The notes below the pieces were generated by a model, which saw only the letters and a program-made list of their open reading frames with translations, was not told the origin of the DNA and ran no database searches. Position numbers and translations under genes: made by a program. A stretch of DNA of 64,000 nucleotides, from contig NC_133328.1 in assembly GCF_042186555.1 (NCBI RefSeq), positions 617,224,092-617,288,091 of the forward strand, in the 5' to 3' direction. This DNA is from Aquarana catesbeiana. Lineage: Eukaryota > Chordata > Amphibia > Anura > Ranidae. Below are positions 63,710 to 64,000 of this stretch, one piece after another. Positions within the stretch are counted from its first letter, which is position 1; each line of letters begins with the position of its first letter.

Positions 63710-64000
63710 TCGGGTGTGGCTCCCGACAATTAAATGAAAGTCCTGGCCTCTTCTATATCAATCCGCTGAGGCAGGCTAGGGCTTTACTTTAATTGTCGGG
63801 AGCTATAGTGCGGTAGATCACTCCGTCTGCACCCGGAAGTGATAGTGACCTTTATTTCCCACACCACGCGGTCCACGTTGCCCAGCTCGGTTCTTAAGAG
63901 GACACCACCGGTCCCTGGCTCAGGAGAATGCTGCAGAAGAAGCACTGCACCCAGTTCCTGGGCCCCAGGTAGGAGAAGTCAGCCGGACTGGGTGCGGAGG
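63710..64000. mobile_element. TTAA element, left end, runs off the window
   Basis: TTAA CCACTTTCGGGTGTGG at 63710, like the starts at 26123 and 38432. An inner inverted pair GCTCCCGACAATTAAA / TTTAATTGTCGGGAGC (63720-63804) is present. The right end is not in the window. A hAT-like start (GGCATCACTAGGGGGG) lies just before, at about 63566. Confidence 0.5.

Noticed and set aside
1..64000. Host protein-coding exons, tRNA, rRNA, snRNA
   Set aside because: No frame with a host protein motif and no tRNA cloverleaf or rRNA segment could be recognised by eye; short exons could still be missed.

Overview
This is eukaryotic, vertebrate-type intergenic or intronic DNA. It holds no host gene, tRNA or rRNA that I can support, and nothing bacterial. 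It is packed with cut-and-paste transposons (Tc1/mariner, Tigger-like, hAT, PIF/Harbinger-type, TTAA-targeting piggyBac/Kolobok-type), Penelope-like and LTR retroelement debris, minisatellites and AT microsatellites. From memory, the mix (fish/frog-type Tc1 ends, many GTACACACGGTCGGA foldbacks, TTAACCACTT and TTAAAGTGG elements, a short palindrome ending in AAATCAACCCC) suggests an anuran, most likely a ranid frog. That is inference only; no search was run.

Layout. 1-8.8 kb: foldbacks, a nearly intact 1.59 kb Tc1 element (2325-3915) whose 340-aa transposase has lost its third catalytic residue, a minisatellite, and three Harbinger-type MITEs. 8.8-10.5 kb: a 34-bp minisatellite invaded twice by hAT elements. 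10.5-23.4 kb: hAT, TTAA and LINE-tail repeats and a palindromic element near 20.05 kb. 23.4-25.5 kb: a hAT-like element made almost wholly of two tandem arrays. 26-31 kb: TTAA elements, Tigger-like MITEs and a 42-bp array inside one of them. 32-39 kb: nested Tc1, hAT and Harbinger-type insertions, including one Harbinger-type element (35374-37165) that keeps a piece of transposase. 40.5-43 kb: a 1.9 kb inverted repeat whose arms each carry a hammerhead-ribozyme-like motif, followed by a third motif, as expected of Penelope-like retroelements. 43-50.5 kb: a solo-LTR-like repeat, three Tc1 relics and an internally deleted piggyBac-type element. 51.6-52.4 kb: a broken Ty3/Gypsy-type integrase. 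54-59.7 kb: a roughly 57-bp array, hAT and long-inverted-repeat elements. 60-62.4 kb: a hAT repeat split by a 2.1 kb Harbinger-type element, itself carrying a giant palindrome with GC-box, TATA-box and outward poly(A) signals. 62.4-64 kb: a Tc1 end, (TA)n and a partial TTAA element.

How parts relate. Target-site duplications and nesting give an insertion order. Harbinger-type elements sit in TAA/TTA sites of hAT and Tc1 repeats, and in two hAT copies they hit the homologous TAA. A TTAA element used a TTAA made at the edge of one such insertion. A short retroposon sits inside another with a matching 11-13 bp duplication. No host pathway is encoded. The most interesting items are the ribozyme-bearing inverted retroelement (40553-42438), the promoter-like palindrome (60469-61964) and the Tc1 transposase with glycine at the catalytic glutamate.
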